Source of the DNA: a virus
IMG/VR virus record: IMGVR_UViG_3300028844_005117
Coordinates: 1-64,000 of that record
Length of the DNA: 64,000 nt
Direction: 5' to 3' (one strand)
The notes beneath the pieces were generated by a model. It was not told the origin of the DNA. It did not search any database and saw only the letters and a list, made by a program, of their open reading frames with translations. Positions 14,697 to 22,474 of this stretch are shown here, in pieces. Both the position numbers and the translations under genes were made by a program. Each line of letters begins with the position of its first letter. The stretch's first letter is position 1.

Positions 14697-15371
14697 ATGA
14701 TAAAGTTAATTAGAAGTACAACCCCTTTGTCGGTAGATATTTACCACGATGAGTTTATTGCTGCGGCTGAGAAAGCCTTCGACTGTACATCTAACGGAAA
14801 GTCAGAAACATATCCTTGGATGAAACCAGAGATACCTAATGAATTTGGTATTGGAGTCATTGTGGGTTCTAGTGGTTCTGGAAAATCAACATTATTAAAA
14901 GACTTTGGAGAAGAAGAAGAGCCTATTTGGTTCAATAGTAGGGCAATCGTATCACACTTCGAAACACCAGATGACGCAATGAATCGATTAATGGCTGTTG
15001 GTCTCAATACAATACCAGCATGGTACAGACCATTTCAATTCTTATCCAACGGTGAACAATTTAGAGCCGATTTAGCAAGGAAGATAAAGGATGGGGCGGT
15101 AATAGATGAATTTAGTTCAGTGGTTGATAGGAATGTTGCTAAGGCTGCTTCTGTTGCATTGTCACGTTATGTAAAGAAAAATAATATTAAGAATGTGGTC
15201 CTATCCACATGTCATCGAGATATACTTGAATGGATTGAACCAGATTGGGTTATAGATACAGATGTTGGTGAGTTCACTGACGGTTTTTTTTTACCCGACC
15301 AGAAATCAAAATCGACGTACACAGAATTGACAAGTCCCTATGGGGAATGTTTAAAGACCATCATTATTTAA
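14697..15371 (+). CDS. ABC-type ATPase, N-terminal part of an ATPase-GNAT protein
   Basis: The 224-aa frame holds a complete ABC-type ATPase core: Walker A 'GSSGSGKST' (57-65), an ABC signature-like 'LSNGEQFRADLA' (about 116-127), Walker B 'AVIDEFSS' (about 134-141) and a switch His in 'LSTCHRD'. After a run of nine T at 15284-15292 the frame continues for about 26 unlikely residues and stops. The -1 frame from that point reads 'TRPEIKIDVHRIDKSLWG' and runs straight into the GNAT frame, so the two ORFs appear to be one protein of about 358 aa joined by frameshifting, or split by a sequence error. Confidence 0.8.
   Translation: MIKLIRSTTPLSVDIYHDEFIAAAEKAFDCTSNGKSETYPWMKPEIPNEFGIGVIVGSSGSGKSTLLKDFGEEEEPIWFNSRAIVSHFETPDDAMNRLMAVGLNTIPAWYRPFQFLSNGEQFRADLARKIKDGAVIDEFSSVVDRNVAKAASVALSRYVKKNNIKNVVLSTCHRDILEWIEPDWVIDTDVGEFTDGFFLPDQKSKSTYTELTSPYGECLKTIII
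15287..15293 (+). other. Candidate -1 frameshift site (T TTT TTA)
   Basis: In the frame of the ATPase gene the codons read GGT TTT TTT TTA, so 15287-15293 is a canonical X-XXY-YYZ slippery heptamer. A -1 slip continues as ACC at 15293 into the GNAT frame. The T9 run could also support transcriptional slippage, or be a homopolymer sequencing error. Confidence 0.55.
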
Positions 15372-15772
15372 CTGGTGACCTATCTAATGCATCAAGATGT
15401 TATGCTGGGTATTGGGATGGACAATTAGTTGCATTCGGTGCCTCTATGACAATGCCTAATGGTTACATCAAGAATGCTTGGCGTGGTCATAGAACTGTAA
15501 TACTCCCAGATTATCAAGGTATGGGTATTGGTGTAAGGTTTTCAGATGCCATTGCAGAGATTCACCTTAACCAAGGTCATCGATATTTTTCAAGGACTGC
15601 ACACCCCCGCATGGGCTTCTATCGTGAGACCTCACCCTTATGGAAACCAACCTCTAAAAATAGAAAGCTTAGAAAGGATGTTACCCACGAGAATCTCTTT
15701 AATAATCACTATGCAGACAACAAACGAATATGTTTCAGTCACGAATATATAGGAAAAGATTTGCATAAGTGA
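15347..15772 (+). CDS. GNAT acetyltransferase domain, C-terminal part of the ATPase-GNAT protein
   Basis: The 141-aa frame contains 'FKDHHYLTG' and the GNAT acetyl-CoA loop 'VILPDYQGMGIG' followed by a helix, then 'RYFSRTAHPRMGFYRE' where the last GNAT strands would be. The frame is open 18 codons further upstream to 15293 without an ATG, so its own ATG at 15347 is probably not the start; it is better read as the continuation of the ABC-type ATPase. What it acetylates is unknown. It is followed by a weak host-type promoter inside its end. Confidence 0.75.
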   Translation: MFKDHHYLTGDLSNASRCYAGYWDGQLVAFGASMTMPNGYIKNAWRGHRTVILPDYQGMGIGVRFSDAIAEIHLNQGHRYFSRTAHPRMGFYRETSPLWKPTSKNRKLRKDVTHENLFNNHYADNKRICFSHEYIGKDLHK

Positions 15773-15791
15773 TTTATATTTAGTAACTTGC
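15761..15791 (+). promoter_or_regulatory. Weak host-type promoter (TTG-N20-TAACTTGC)
   Basis: TTG 15761-15763, 20 bases, TAACTTGC 15784-15791: correct spacing, imperfect -7 box, 18 bases before the transglycosylase ATG. Confidence 0.45.
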
Positions 15792-15809
15792 ACCCTTAAA
15801 CTAGAAATT

Positions 15810-16619
15810 ATGAAATACTTAAGTACAATAATGATAATTATGTTAATATTTTCAACCTTTATGATAGGTAAAATATTATATACAAATACTGATATGGATA
15901 AGGATTTGGGTAACAACCTAAATCCAACTAAGAGGTTGGACATTGATAAGTGTGTTGATTCCATTCCAGTACCATTAGGTAGTGTTAATGTTAAACAACG
16001 CATTGATAATAAATTAATTGAAAAGTTTGATGGTACTAATTTTGATTATGTTCATCCGAAGTTTAAAGCATTTAACCCTAATATTGATACTACAACGACA
16101 AGGTTTTTCGTAGGGGTTATGAGTGCGTATAAATTAGATGTAACAGATTATCATAGGCAAATGTATACTGGACAAATATTATTAGAATCTGGCGCAAAAC
16201 AATACTATGATGATGGTAGGTTGGTTGTTAGTTCTGGTGGGGCAATTGGTTTCACACAGATAATCCCATCAACATGTCAATGGATGTTAAAAACATATGC
16301 TGATTCTAACGATATTAATTTAATAAAAACACTAGGTGCAACAGACTTTACATTTGTGTTTGATACAGAACAATCAACATCTACTAAGGTTGCTAAGTGT
16401 AAAGAATGGTTATCTAACCCAGTTAATAATATTATAATGTGGGGATTCCTTACAAGTAAGAGTCTTGAAAAGAAAGGTGATGTTGATACTCAGTTAGTAT
16501 CATATAATATGGGTGATGGTGGATGTAGAATTTATATCCGTGATGGTGGTGTAGTTTGTAATCACCACTATATTACAGGTATTATGAGAAAATTAAATTA
16601 TGCGAAGTCACATTCTTAG
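15810..16619 (+). CDS. Membrane-anchored lytic transglycosylase (SLT-like)
   Basis: The 269-aa protein starts with one hydrophobic segment (residues about 5-24) acting as a signal anchor. The catalytic domain shows 'GQILLESGAKQ' (catalytic-type Glu), 'GGAIGFTQIIPSTC' (the G-x-G-x-x-Q-x-x-P-x-T motif) and 'QLVSYNMGDGG' (the Tyr-Asn-x-Gly motif) of soluble-lytic-transglycosylase-like muramidases. It should cleave peptidoglycan from the periplasmic side, either as the endolysin or as an entry/lysis helper. No holin or spanin pair is adjacent. Two cysteines near the C-terminus could form a disulphide. Confidence 0.85.
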   Translation: MKYLSTIMIIMLIFSTFMIGKILYTNTDMDKDLGNNLNPTKRLDIDKCVDSIPVPLGSVNVKQRIDNKLIEKFDGTNFDYVHPKFKAFNPNIDTTTTRFFVGVMSAYKLDVTDYHRQMYTGQILLESGAKQYYDDGRLVVSSGGAIGFTQIIPSTCQWMLKTYADSNDINLIKTLGATDFTFVFDTEQSTSTKVAKCKEWLSNPVNNIIMWGFLTSKSLEKKGDVDTQLVSYNMGDGGCRIYIRDGGVVCNHHYITGIMRKLNYAKSHS

Positions 16620-17227
16620 TGACTTCGTTGAATCATCATAAATGAGTCGTTAAGCCTCTTAGCTCCCATCTTAGCCCAGAACGCTCTACTTTCTGGTGTA
16701 GGAGTCACAAGAATTGTTTGAGACGATTCAAACTCTTTAAATATAGCGTGAATAGCTTCTTTGATTATAGTCATATAAAATGTATTATAATCTGGGTGTA
16801 ATTCAACAAATACTAATTCTAATGCTTGATTCATGGAATCATTTACAGCTACAGCTAGTTGTCCAGCATCTCTATCGTTGTATAATAACTTAAACGTAGT
16901 AGTATCTGTAGTTTCGTCAGTTACCCCAAGCTCAACATGTTCTCTGAATAGTCTCTTGATGTTTAATTTAGTAGATTCCTTGATGTGCCATTTTTTCTTA
17001 CCATCTTTTTCCATCTTCTTTAGACGTGTATAATAATCTGGAATCTCAACAAGATGGTCCATAGCAATTTCTTTAGCTAAATTTTTACTATTAACATGCT
17101 CCATTTCAATCTTGGTACCCATATCAAGTTCTTTGGTAACCTTCTGAATAGACACTTTAAATTTGTCTGCGATGTCCTTCTTGGTCATCTTATCAGCCTT
17201 ACCACCCTTTAATTTATCTTTATTCAT
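16616..17227 (-). CDS. DUF5661-like domain fused to a GNAT-like domain
   Basis: The 203-aa protein has an N-terminal segment 'ELDMGTKIEMEH', 'AKEIAMDHLVEIPDYYTRL' (residues 34-69) that matches the DUF5661 pattern of a conserved Glu/His-containing helical motif. Residues about 100-200 have an acetyltransferase-like arrangement ending 'FWAKMGAKRLNDSFMMIQR', the usual C-terminal GNAT strand. Function unknown; the two-domain combination is the main clue. Its start abuts the upstream gene's stop and it ends convergently with the transglycosylase. Confidence 0.65.
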   Translation of the reverse strand: MNKDKLKGGKADKMTKKDIADKFKVSIQKVTKELDMGTKIEMEHVNSKNLAKEIAMDHLVEIPDYYTRLKKMEKDGKKKWHIKESTKLNIKRLFREHVELGVTDETTDTTTFKLLYNDRDAGQLAVAVNDSMNQALELVFVELHPDYNTFYMTIIKEAIHAIFKEFESSQTILVTPTPESRAFWAKMGAKRLNDSFMMIQRSH

Positions 17228-18048
17228 TACACTTTCTTTTTTCGTATTTTCTTAGGTGTATCCCTAGCTATCATTTTGTTCCACTTATTAACCTTAGTAG
17301 CAACAGGTGTGAAAACATCAGAAATCATCGCTATTGATAATCCTATACCAGTTAACCACCCAACTAGTGGTTTTATAGAGGATAAGTTTTTCATCATATC
17401 CCTTAAACCATTAAAAAAATCCAAAGAACTTATTAATGATGTTGCGAATCCACTTGTAAGAGTTTCAATACTATTTTCTATTGGTTTGATTAACTTTATG
17501 GAGATATAATTAATTAACAATAATAAACCAGCCTTTAATAAGAACCCCCTCCAACCATCTTGACTTAGTAGTTTTTTAATTATATCAGTTACTTTTTTAA
17601 GGACACCTAAGATTTTATCTGCAACCTTAGCAGCCTTACCCTTAATCTTATCTACAATTACCTCAATGGTTGTTGTGAATTTTTGTAATCCAGTCTCAAG
17701 ATTTGTACCCATCAACGAATTACTCACTATCATTGTATTTCTACTTTGGACCATGTCTTTTAATAATACCATTATATCTGGTATTGATTTTACAACCTCA
17801 ACAGTTTTATCATACTTATCTTTTACATAGCTTTTTATTGATGATAACATATCTTCAAAAAGTAATTGTTCTTCAATAATTCTTTTTCTAATTGATAGGT
17901 CTAAGTGTTCATTAAGACTTGTATTAATACCTAATATATGATTAACATGTTCCCAATCATTAATTAATCTTAATGATTCTTCCGACAATAATCGTTTCTT
18001 TTCATTTAAAATTAACTCTTCCCTTAGTAGTGTTTTTACAATAACCAT
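17227..18048 (-). CDS. Helical protein with capsid-targeting-like N-terminus and hydrophobic segments
   Basis: The 273-aa protein starts 'MVIVKTLLRE', again a short amphipathic helix ending Leu-Arg-Glu. It continues as long amphipathic helices, with hydrophobic stretches at about residues 160-180 ('FLLKAGLLLLINYISI') and 225-245, and a very basic C-terminus ('TPKKIRKKKV'). A TATTTATAATTA element directly abuts the ATG. It could be an internal virion protein delivered to the membrane; this is inference. It does not resemble a tape measure in length. Confidence 0.6.
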   Translation of the reverse strand: MVIVKTLLREELILNEKKRLLSEESLRLINDWEHVNHILGINTSLNEHLDLSIRKRIIEEQLLFEDMLSSIKSYVKDKYDKTVEVVKSIPDIMVLLKDMVQSRNTMIVSNSLMGTNLETGLQKFTTTIEVIVDKIKGKAAKVADKILGVLKKVTDIIKKLLSQDGWRGFLLKAGLLLLINYISIKLIKPIENSIETLTSGFATSLISSLDFFNGLRDMMKNLSSIKPLVGWLTGIGLSIAMISDVFTPVATKVNKWNKMIARDTPKKIRKKKV

Positions 18049-18062
18049 AATTATAAATACAT

Positions 18063-18088
18063 AAAAAAAGGCGCAAATTGCGCCTTTT
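18063..18088 (-). terminator. Terminator (usable on both strands)
   Basis: AAAAGGCGCAA (18066-18076) pairs with TTGCGCCTTTT (18078-18088). On the minus strand it ends the clpC-like gene 3 bases after its stop; flanking A and T runs allow use in either direction. Confidence 0.85.
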
Positions 18089-18090
18089 CT

Positions 18091-20523
18091 TTATTTTGTT
18101 TTTGGTTTCTTCTTTTTGATAACCTTTATCACTATCTTCTCGGACTTTTCATCATAATCAATCCTTAGTGTATCACCTTCTGATGCGTTACCAGATAAGA
18201 CTTCATCAGCAATTGGGTCTTCAACATATCGTTGGATTGTTCTAGCTAATGGTCTTGCACCGTACTCTGGGTCATATCCTTTATCTGCTAAGTACTTTAT
18301 AGCATTCTTACCCAATTTAAGTTCAAACCCCATTTCATTTATCCTTCCTTCTAGGTTTTCTAATTCATTATAAATGATTTTGTGAATATCTTCTGAACTA
18401 AGTCCGTTAAATATAACTGTATCATCAATTCTATTAAGGAATTCTGGTTTGAATTTCTTCTTGAGTGCTTTTTCGATAATATTTCTTGCTCGTTCTTCCT
18501 CATTTGCAATCTCTGCACCAGTATTGAACCCTAATCCTGTTCCGAATTGAGATAATTCTTTGACACCAATGTTAGATGTCATGATGATAAGTGTATTTCT
18601 AAAGTTTACCTTCCTACCAAGTCCATCAGTCAAGTGACCTTCATCTAGTAGTTGTAAAAGTAGATTGAATACATCGTCATGTGCTTTCTCAATCTCATCA
18701 AATAAGATAACTGAGTGTGGTTTTCTACGAACCTTTTCAGTCAATTGACCACCTTCTTCGTAACCAACGTAACCTGGCGGTGGACCAATAAGTCTAGACA
18801 CTGAGAACTTCTCCATATATTCAGACATATCCATTCTAAGAAGATTATCTTCATCACCGAATACATGCTCTGCTAGTAATTTAGCTAGGTATGTCTTACC
18901 AACACCTGTAGGTCCAAGGAAAATGAATGAACCAATTGGTTTCTTACGGTCTTTAATTCCGATACGACTTCTCTTGATTGCCTTAACAACTTTATTTACT
19001 GCATCATCTTGTCCAATAACTTTACCAGTTAAGTCTGTATCCAATTCAAGTAACTTCTTACTTTCTTGTGTAGATATCTTAGATAATGGAATACCAGTCA
19101 TCATTGATACAACCTCACTAATCAAGTCCACATCAACAACAGTTTGTTCTTTAGACATACTCTCAATCCAAATATCCTTAGCTTTAGTCAACTCATCGTT
19201 TATTTTACGTTCCTCATCTCTAAGTGCCGCAGCCTTCTCGTATTTCTGTTTAGTAACAACTAACATTTTTTCCTCCTTGATAACATCTATCTTAAGTTCT
19301 AGTTCCTTTATTTCCTCTGGAGTCTCAACATTTACATTTGTTGATGAACCAGCCTCATCCATGATGTCAATTGCCTTGTCTGGCATTGCTCTATCAGAAA
19401 TATATCTATCAGCCATTTTAACACATTCCTCAATAGCTTCATCAGTATAGGTAACCTTGTGGTGTGCCTCGTATCTATCACGAATATTTTTAAGTATTGT
19501 AATTGTTTCCTCTAAACTTGGCTCTTCAATTAATACTTGTTGGAATCTTCTTGTAAGTGCACCATTGTTTGATGCATCTAAAGAACCAGAAGCATTACCA
19601 GCCCCAACAATTGTATGGATTTCATCAATAAATAAAACAACATCTGGGTTCTTCTTTAATTCTTCAAGGATAGCTTTCATTCTTTCCTCAAATTGACCTC
19701 TATATTTTGTACCAGCAACAATAGATGCTAAATCCAATGAATATAATTTCTTATCTAAAAGTGTTATTGGTGCCTTACCATCTTTGATTAGTTGGGCTAA
19801 CCCTTCAACGATGGAAGTTTTACCAACACCTGGCTCACCGATAAGAATCGGATTATTCTTCTTTCTTCTAGATAGTATTTGTGAAACTCTCTTGATTTCT
19901 TTCTCACGTCCAATAACATGGTCAATCTTCCCTTCATCAACAGCCTTGCTGATATCACGACAAAAGTTATCTAAGACTGGTGTTTTAGTAGCACTAATTT
20001 TCCCCTTAGATTTTTTACCACCAGTTCCACCTTCGTTACCAAAATCATATTCATCTTCATTTGTGGAATTATTAATATCTTCTCTCATTTGTTTAATCAT
20101 TTGTTTAAAACTCTTATAATTCACACCCATATTTAATATAATCTTCTTAGTTTGTGTATTATTCTTTAGGATTGCTAACATTAAATGTGTGGTGTCAATC
20201 ATAGTATCATCAACTCCTTCACACTCTTCATCAACAGAATTAAAGATAAGTTTGGTTATTTTACAGAATGGTCTCTTTAACTTCTTAGCATTAACTAATC
20301 TAGGTGTTAAGTCTGATTTGTTTAAGTGGTCATAGACTAAGTCATAGAGTATATTGATATCTACACCTAGGGCTTCTAAAATATCAATACATTTATTGTT
20401 ATTATTTTTTATTATCGAAAGTGTGATGTGTTCTGGTCTAACATTTACATCATCCATATCTTTCGCTATAACCATCGAGTCATTGATGATTCTTTTTACT
20501 TTTGGTATTATTTCTCTCTTCAT
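18091..20523 (-). CDS. clpC: ClpC-like AAA+ unfoldase with shortened first ATPase domain
   Basis: The start is ATG 20523, 6 bases after a host promoter. The 810-aa protein has a Clp N-domain (two repeats, about 1-150), D1 with Walker A 'GEPGVGKT' (229-236) and Walker B 'LFIDE' (297-301), a short middle domain with 'KYEKAAALRDEERK', and D2 with 'GPTGVGKT' (537-544) and 'ILFDE' (606-610). 'GLGF' at 663-666 sits where ClpC carries its ClpP-binding loop, so it may work with host ClpP. D1 lacks about 28-30 residues after 'SLDASN' (around 319), the stretch that normally holds 'LKPAL' to sensor 1 'GATT' and 'DEYR'; the reading frame is kept. D1 may be catalytically weak while D2 looks intact. Confidence 0.9.
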   Translation of the reverse strand: MKREIIPKVKRIINDSMVIAKDMDDVNVRPEHITLSIIKNNNNKCIDILEALGVDINILYDLVYDHLNKSDLTPRLVNAKKLKRPFCKITKLIFNSVDEECEGVDDTMIDTTHLMLAILKNNTQTKKIILNMGVNYKSFKQMIKQMREDINNSTNEDEYDFGNEGGTGGKKSKGKISATKTPVLDNFCRDISKAVDEGKIDHVIGREKEIKRVSQILSRRKKNNPILIGEPGVGKTSIVEGLAQLIKDGKAPITLLDKKLYSLDLASIVAGTKYRGQFEERMKAILEELKKNPDVVLFIDEIHTIVGAGNASGSLDASNNGALTRRFQQVLIEEPSLEETITILKNIRDRYEAHHKVTYTDEAIEECVKMADRYISDRAMPDKAIDIMDEAGSSTNVNVETPEEIKELELKIDVIKEEKMLVVTKQKYEKAAALRDEERKINDELTKAKDIWIESMSKEQTVVDVDLISEVVSMMTGIPLSKISTQESKKLLELDTDLTGKVIGQDDAVNKVVKAIKRSRIGIKDRKKPIGSFIFLGPTGVGKTYLAKLLAEHVFGDEDNLLRMDMSEYMEKFSVSRLIGPPPGYVGYEEGGQLTEKVRRKPHSVILFDEIEKAHDDVFNLLLQLLDEGHLTDGLGRKVNFRNTLIIMTSNIGVKELSQFGTGLGFNTGAEIANEEERARNIIEKALKKKFKPEFLNRIDDTVIFNGLSSEDIHKIIYNELENLEGRINEMGFELKLGKNAIKYLADKGYDPEYGARPLARTIQRYVEDPIADEVLSGNASEGDTLRIDYDEKSEKIVIKVIKKKKPKTK

Positions 20524-20529
20524 ATCTTC

Positions 20530-20560
20530 CAAATATACTACAAATTTATTATTAAAACAA
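20530..20560 (-). promoter_or_regulatory. Host-type promoter (TTG-N20-TATATTTG)
   Basis: Minus strand TTG 20560-20558, 20 bases, TATATTTG 20537-20530; 6 bases before the ClpC ATG. It is arranged back-to-back with the plus-strand promoter at 20563. Confidence 0.8.
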
Positions 20561-20562
20561 CC

Positions 20563-20593
20563 TTGATTTTTAATAATAAATAGCGTATATTTG
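20563..20593 (+). promoter_or_regulatory. Host-type promoter (TTG-N20-TATATTTG)
   Basis: Plus strand TTG 20563-20565, 20 bases, TATATTTG 20586-20593. It drives the KTSC and thymidylate synthase genes. The -33 elements of the two divergent promoters are 2 bases apart, so polymerases would compete. Confidence 0.8.
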
Positions 20594-20633
20594 GAGTATA
20601 ACGAAAATAACAAAAAAGTAAATCTTAAAACAC

Positions 20634-21086
20634 ATGTTAGTAAAAAGAACAGAAAAAGACGGAGTAGTAAATGCACTCTATGATTCAAGCAATATTCTAG
20701 GCTCAAAATGGAATGGAAAAAATTTAACCGTACTCTTTAAGCACGGTGCATCATACACGTATAACGATGTATCTAAAACAGACTATATGAGATTCGAGAC
20801 TGCTGACAGTCAAGGTGTGGTATTAAACGCTAAGATTAAAGCATATAGCTTTACTAAGAATGATGCTGTTGATGGTCAAGAATTAATCAACGAAGTAAAC
20901 CAAGCTAAAGCTGATACCCTTACTAAATTTGAGGAAGGTCTTGTTGATGAGATGAGACTTATTGTTTCTGCTTATGAAACTAGTCCAATATTAACTAAAC
21001 AATCAATCGAAAGACTTGGGGAGATGCTTGTAAAGCATGGTGAGTTAGGTGGAGCCGCATCATTAAAGCTTTGTGCTTGTGATTAA
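20634..21086 (+). CDS. KTSC domain protein
   Basis: The 150-aa protein carries a KTSC domain at residues about 15-70: 'YDSSNILGSKW', 'LTVLFKHGASYTYNDVSK' and 'FETADSQGVVLNAKI', a small beta-rich domain common in phages and thought to bind nucleic acid or act next to lysyl-tRNA synthetase-like proteins; its function is not settled. The C-terminal half is helical. It overlaps thymidylate synthase by 14 bases. Confidence 0.85.
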   Translation: MLVKRTEKDGVVNALYDSSNILGSKWNGKNLTVLFKHGASYTYNDVSKTDYMRFETADSQGVVLNAKIKAYSFTKNDAVDGQELINEVNQAKADTLTKFEEGLVDEMRLIVSAYETSPILTKQSIERLGEMLVKHGELGGAASLKLCACD

Positions 21087-22095
21087 TGTTGATAAGGGTT
21101 ATACCGACCTTTTGTATAAGATAATTGATAATGGTGTGATTAAAGAAAATAGAACTGGTACTCCTACTATTTCTATTTTCTCACACACACTTGAGATTGA
21201 TATGTCTGATGGTTTTCCTCTTCTTACAACTAAGAAGATGTTTTCAAAGGGTATTATCCATGAACTACTTTGGTTCTTAAACGGTGACACCAACGTAAAA
21301 TACCTTGTTGATAATGGAGTTAATATTTGGACACCAGATGCATATAAAAAATTCGAGCGGTTAGATTGGTATGATACTGGCTTCGATGAGATGTCAAAGG
21401 ATAAGTATTCAGAAAAGATTAAGTCAGATAAAGACTTTGCCGATAAATGGGGTGAGTTAGGTCCTATTTATGGTCACCAATGGAGAAAGTGGAATGGTAA
21501 TGTAGACCAAATTAAAGATGTAATTGATAAGCTGAGGTTTAATCCAGACTCTCGTAGAATTATGGTTAGTGCTTGGAACGTTAGTGATTTAGATAAAATG
21601 ACACTACCACCTTGTCATTGGTCCTTCGAGTTATATACTGAGGAATTGACTGATGAAGAAAGGATAGAATGGCTTAATACTCATAACGTATTTGTTTCTA
21701 AAAGTCAAAGTAACGAAGATGGTACCCTAACAGAAAGTGGTAAGAAACAACTAGATAAAATAATCCCAAAGCGTAAACTTTCACTTAAGTGGCACCAACG
21801 TTCGGTGGATACATTCTTAGGACTTCCATTTAACATAGCTAGTTATGCATTGTTGTTAGAGATGTTTGCACAACAATGTAATATGGTTCCAGATAAGTTA
21901 ATCGGTGACCTCACCAACGTACATATCTATACGAATCATCTAGAACAATCTTTAGAACAAATTGGTCGAATACCAATGAAGTTATGTAAACTTAAATTGA
22001 AAAAAGCTGATGATATCTTTTCGTATACGTTTGATGATGTTCAGTTTCTTGATTATGAGTCACATCCACCCATAAAGGGTAAGATATCCGTTTAA
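21073..22095 (+). CDS. thyA: Thymidylate synthase
   Basis: The 340-aa protein is a ThyA-type enzyme that methylates dUMP to dTMP with methylenetetrahydrofolate. Visible landmarks are 'ENRTGTPT', 'FPLLTTKK', 'GPIYGHQWRKW', the nucleophile in 'LPPCHW' (Cys181), 'RRIMVSAWN' and 'HIYTNHLEQ'. It is longer than the bacterial enzyme (about 264 aa) because of insertions around residues 95-125 and 190-235. No ATG is available; GTG at 21073 or 21079 is the likely start, inside the end of the KTSC gene. It supplies dTMP for phage DNA synthesis. Confidence 0.95.
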   Translation: MLVINVDKGYTDLLYKIIDNGVIKENRTGTPTISIFSHTLEIDMSDGFPLLTTKKMFSKGIIHELLWFLNGDTNVKYLVDNGVNIWTPDAYKKFERLDWYDTGFDEMSKDKYSEKIKSDKDFADKWGELGPIYGHQWRKWNGNVDQIKDVIDKLRFNPDSRRIMVSAWNVSDLDKMTLPPCHWSFELYTEELTDEERIEWLNTHNVFVSKSQSNEDGTLTESGKKQLDKIIPKRKLSLKWHQRSVDTFLGLPFNIASYALLLEMFAQQCNMVPDKLIGDLTNVHIYTNHLEQSLEQIGRIPMKLCKLKLKKADDIFSYTFDDVQFLDYESHPPIKGKISV

Positions 22096-22104
22096 AATGT
22101 AACT

Positions 22105-22128
22105 AAAGTACCCATGTGGTGCTTTTTT
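22105..22128 (+). terminator. Rho-independent terminator
   Basis: AAGTACC (22106-22112) pairs with GGTGCTT (22118-22124, one G-T pair), followed by seven T. It ends the thyA unit and separates it from the head genes. Confidence 0.7.
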
Positions 22129-22147
22129 TATTATCTAGAGATATTTA

Positions 22148-22160
22148 TATTTATAAAGTA
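22148..22160 (+). promoter_or_regulatory. Putative late promoter element
   Basis: TATTTATAAAGTA, 20 bases before the ATG at 22180. It marks the start of the plus-strand head module. Confidence 0.55.
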
Positions 22161-22179
22161 GAATTTTAATAAAATAGAT

Positions 22180-22431
22180 ATGCCATTACACAACGGAATT
22201 AATTCAATTATCCATTTATCATCAAGTGCAGATACTAGCGGTTACACATATACACAAGTTTATGCTGGTGCTGGTGCATCTCCCGTAATTAACGGGGTAA
22301 CAGTGGTTATGGCTGCTGGGTCAACAATAGATGTGGTAGTAAATACAATAAGTTCAACTGCCAATGTATATGTTATTGGTGATGCTGCTAGTACTACGGA
22401 CCCAGGTGGAACTGCTGGTATAATTTTATAA
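22180..22431 (+). CDS. Small beta-rich virion-like protein
   Basis: An 83-aa protein rich in Gly, Ala, Ser, Thr and Val ('VYAGAGASPVINGVTVVMAA', 'TANVYVIGDAAST'), consistent with a small beta-sandwich. A late-type promoter precedes it and head genes follow, so it is probably a structural or decoration protein. No signal peptide. The exact role is unknown. Confidence 0.6.
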   Translation: MPLHNGINSIIHLSSSADTSGYTYTQVYAGAGASPVINGVTVVMAAGSTIDVVVNTISSTANVYVIGDAASTTDPGGTAGIIL

Positions 22432-22449
22432 CTTTACAGAAATCACTAA

Positions 22450-22463
22450 TATTTATATAAAAA
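22450..22463 (+). promoter_or_regulatory. Putative late promoter element
   Basis: TATTTATATAAAAA, 11 bases before the ATG at 22475. Confidence 0.55.
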
Positions 22464-22474
22464 GATTAATAAAC

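Noticed and set aside
18046-18059. Late-type element for the 17227-18048 gene
   Set aside because: TATTTATAATTA directly abuts the ATG, so transcription would start inside the gene; not listed as a promoter feature because position and start codon conflict.
18923-19450. 175-aa plus-strand open frame opposite clpC
   Set aside because: It lies antisense to a strongly conserved ATPase and its Ser/Leu-rich composition is what the complement of an A/T-rich coding strand gives. No promoter or start context.
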